Source: Silanimonas sp021297925 (lineage in GTDB: Bacteria; Pseudomonadota; Gammaproteobacteria; Xanthomonadales; Xanthomonadaceae). From it: a DNA stretch of 64,000 bases. Shown in pieces: positions 62,189 through 64,000 of the stretch. The first letter of the stretch is position 1. Each line of letters starts with the position of its first letter. The stretch spans positions 124,001 to 188,000 of the forward strand of contig JAPZTL010000002.1 of assembly GCA_027532825.1 (NCBI GenBank), in the 5' to 3' direction. The notes under the pieces are model-generated. The model was not told the origin of the DNA. It saw only the letters and a program-made list of their open reading frames with translations, and made no database searches. The position numbers and the translations under genes are program-made.

Positions 62189-63069
62189 CACGCGCGATCC
62201 GCCAGGTGCAGGCAAGCAAGATAGGCGTCCTCCAGGGTCGGCTCGACGGACTGCGCCCCGGGCATTGGCGGATGACGCGCGATGGCATGCACGCGCAACC
62301 CGCCGGACACGCGTCCGACGTGGCTCACGGGGTGCCGCTCCCGAAGTGTCGCCAGTTCATTCTCCGGCATCTCGCAGGCCCAGACCTGGCCGGCCGCGGC
62401 GGCCATCAGGTCGCCGGGCGTTCCATTCGCGATCAGGCGGCCCTCGCGCATCACCACGATCCGGTCCGCGCTGGAATCCACGTCGGACACGATATGCGTC
62501 GAGAGCAGAACGAGGCGCTCGCGCGCGAGCCCGGCGATCAACTGGCGGAACCGCAGGCGCTCCTCCGGGTCCAGCCCCACCGTCGGTTCGTCCACGACGA
62601 TCAACGACGGGTCGTTGAGCAGGGCCTGCGCGATGCCGACGCGCTGCCGCATCCCGCCGGAGAAGTCGCCGAGCCGGCGGTCCGCGGCGTGGGCCAGGCC
62701 GACCTCGCCGAGCACGCGTTCGACGGCGTTGGCAGTCTCGCGTGACGGGAGTCCTTTCACTGCTGCCATGTACTCGAGGAACTCCCGGGCACTCAGCGTG
62801 GGATAGACGCCGAAGGACTGCGGCAGGTAACCCAGCGTTCGCCGCAAGGAAGCGGGATCGCGCGCGATATCGACCCCATTCCAGAGGATCCGGCCTCCCG
62901 AGGGCCGGGCGAGCGTGGCCAGAAGGCGCATGAGGGTCGACTTGCCGGCACCGTTGGGTCCCAGCAGGCCCAGGATCCCGGGGCCTTGCAGCAGGTCGAT
63001 GCCGTGCAGCGTCGGCGGCTTGCGGCCGTAGCGGAACTGCACACGGTCGAGATTCAAGGCCACGGTCAT
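62188..63069 (-). CDS. ABC transporter ATP-binding protein
   Basis: 293 residues. Walker A GLLGPNGAGKSTLMRLLATL, Q-loop GYLPQSFGVYPTLSAREFLEYMAAVKG, signature FSGGMRQRVGIAQALLNDPSLIVVDEPTVGLDPEE, and H-loop LSTHIVSDV. The C-terminal 70 residues form the extra domain common in ABC-2 exporters. ATG 63069 is preferred over an upstream extension. It pairs with the permease by one-base overlap and is the first gene of that operon. Confidence 0.93.
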   Translation of the reverse strand: MTVALNLDRVQFRYGRKPPTLHGIDLLQGPGILGLLGPNGAGKSTLMRLLATLARPSGGRILWNGVDIARDPASLRRTLGYLPQSFGVYPTLSAREFLEYMAAVKGLPSRETANAVERVLGEVGLAHAADRRLGDFSGGMRQRVGIAQALLNDPSLIVVDEPTVGLDPEERLRFRQLIAGLARERLVLLSTHIVSDVDSSADRIVVMREGRLIANGTPGDLMAAAAGQVWACEMPENELATLRERHPVSHVGRVSGGLRVHAIARHPPMPGAQSVEPTLEDAYLACLHLADRA

Positions 63070-63224
63070 TGGTTGGAGCTCCGTTGGCAGGCAGGCCCCA
63101 GTGTCGCGTATCGTCCAAGCTCGTCGCATGTGCCATCCGAGGCCGTGACTTCCGAGGCAGCGGCGCAAGCTTCCGCCAGAGGCCGACCGTCGACGGTGCG
63201 GCCATTTCGTGCACTACTGTCCGG

Positions 63225-64000
63225 GTGAGCCCGCGCCGAACCACCGCCACCCGCAACCTCGCCGCCGCCCGTGGCGCGCTCCAGATCGGCGTGGCCGGCA
63301 CCGTCGCCGCCGCCACGCTGGCGGAAGCCGTGCACATGGCGGTGCTGTCGACCACCCCATGGGCGATCGGCCGCCCCCTGGCGCGGTCCATCTACGCGAG
63401 TGTCCGCGGCGTCGCGGGCCTTGCAGGGCAGGGCGGCGATCGTCTGCTGTCCCTACTGGCGCCTCGCCTCGGGTCGGGCACCCGTCGACGCCTTTCGCCG
63501 CCCGTGCCGTTGGGCGTCCAAGCCGCGCTCAATGGGGTCCTCGGCGACCGGCTCGATCGGGTGGCCCCGACGACGGTGCTGCCCATGCGCCTCCATCCGC
63601 ACCGCTCGGCGCGCGTGGCGCGTCGAACGGCCGCAGCGGGTGACGTGGTGTTCGTCCATGGCCTGTGCATGCACGATCGCCATTGGCAGGACGAAGCGGC
63701 GGACGCGGTCGATCTCGGTCGCGCACTCTCGATGGCCCACGAGCTACGACCGCTTTACGCGCGATACAACTCCGGCGGGGCGATCGAAGAGAACGGTCGC
63801 CGTCTGGCAAAGATCCTGGAGCGTCGCGAGTTACGGCCCGCCAGTACCGACCGGCCACTGCATCTGGTCGCCCACAGCCTGGGGGGGCTGGTCGTTCGTA
63901 GCGCCATCGCCGCGGGTGTCGAGCATGGGCACCGCTGGCCGCAACGCCTCGGGCATGTGGTTTGCCTGGGGACGCCGCACGAGGGGGCTCCCCTGGAGCG
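63225..64000 (+). CDS. Lipase-like alpha/beta hydrolase (partial, runs off the window)
   Basis: About 258 residues translated from GTG 63225 without meeting a stop before 64000. A helical N-terminal region (residues 1-140) is followed by the hydrolase core: GDVVFVHGLCMHDRHW, LYARYNSGGAIEENGRRLAKIL, HLVAHSLGGLVVRSAI (nucleophile serine in HSLGG) and HVVCLGTPHEGAPLE, a pattern shared with PGAP1-like and triacylglycerol lipases. The start is uncertain; the next ATG is 39 codons in. It diverges from the ABC operon over about 155 bases. The aspartate and histidine lie outside the window. Confidence 0.8.
   Translation, partial: MSPRRTTATRNLAAARGALQIGVAGTVAAATLAEAVHMAVLSTTPWAIGRPLARSIYASVRGVAGLAGQGGDRLLSLLAPRLGSGTRRRLSPPVPLGVQAALNGVLGDRLDRVAPTTVLPMRLHPHRSARVARRTAAAGDVVFVHGLCMHDRHWQDEAADAVDLGRALSMAHELRPLYARYNSGGAIEENGRRLAKILERRELRPASTDRPLHLVAHSLGGLVVRSAIAAGVEHGHRWPQRLGHVVCLGTPHEGAPLE

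Overview
The window is a roughly 70% GC chromosomal segment, densely packed with short-spaced and overlapping genes. It most likely comes from a gammaproteobacterium of the Lysobacterales (Xanthomonadaceae), such as a Lysobacter or Silanimonas relative. This is inferred from several traits together: a very large (about 1640-residue) NAD-dependent glutamate dehydrogenase, kynurenine-pathway genes for making NAD from tryptophan, a TIGR03862-type flavoprotein, and possible leaderless starts. No 16S gene is present, so genus is not claimed. About 60 protein genes and one tRNA-Val(CAC) are supported. No CRISPR array, prophage, rRNA or insertion sequence was seen.

Layout. 0-9 kb: a PQQ-type sugar dehydrogenase cut by the window edge, an FKBP lipoprotein coupled to a flavoprotein, tRNA hydroxylase TrhO, the sodium/proline symporter PutP, a DeaD-type helicase and the ABC-F ATPase Uup. 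9-18.6 kb: a SprA-like putative metalloprotease, a secreted amidohydrolase, then NAD-glutamate dehydrogenase, NAD kinase and a 5'-nucleotidase. 18.6-31 kb: a GGDEF/EAL protein whose frame runs far into the convergent MFS gene, then an unbroken minus-strand run of eleven genes (asnS, two small proteins, pilZ, nei, haaO, a SbtA-like permease, kynU, kmo, sbcB, MFS). 31-34 kb: iscA-like, rpsF-rpsR-rplI ending in a strong terminator, then dnaB with a perfect DnaA box in front of it.

34-41 kb: alr diverges from a coupled trio of FeS-type photolyase, a short-chain dehydrogenase lacking the catalytic tyrosine, and a class I CPD photolyase, followed by a WS/DGAT acyltransferase and tRNA-Val. 41-47 kb: a phosphopantetheinyl transferase, a GIY-YIG protein, an SDR, a hexapeptide acyltransferase, a ClpP-fold membrane protein, and a divergent LysR/NmrA pair with a shared inverted repeat. 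47-52 kb: an RND efflux pump with its adaptor, and a divergent TetR regulator facing two palindromes. 52-57.5 kb: secreted DUF1566 and Asp-box repeat proteins, two AraC regulators, a lipid-binding-like protein and an MGMT-like protein.

57.5-64 kb is the most disturbed part. A carboxymuconolactone-decarboxylase gene is cut after its active site and joined out of frame to a thioredoxin-family C-terminus, a deletion scar. An alpha/beta hydrolase of visibly lower GC carries an integron attC-like 3' end that contains its stop codon, suggesting an old gene cassette. An ABC exporter pair and a partial lipase-like gene close the window.

Best leads are the photolyase-SDR-photolyase operon, the attC-like cassette, the CMD/thioredoxin scar, the transporter inside the kynurenine operon, and the DnaA box at dnaB.
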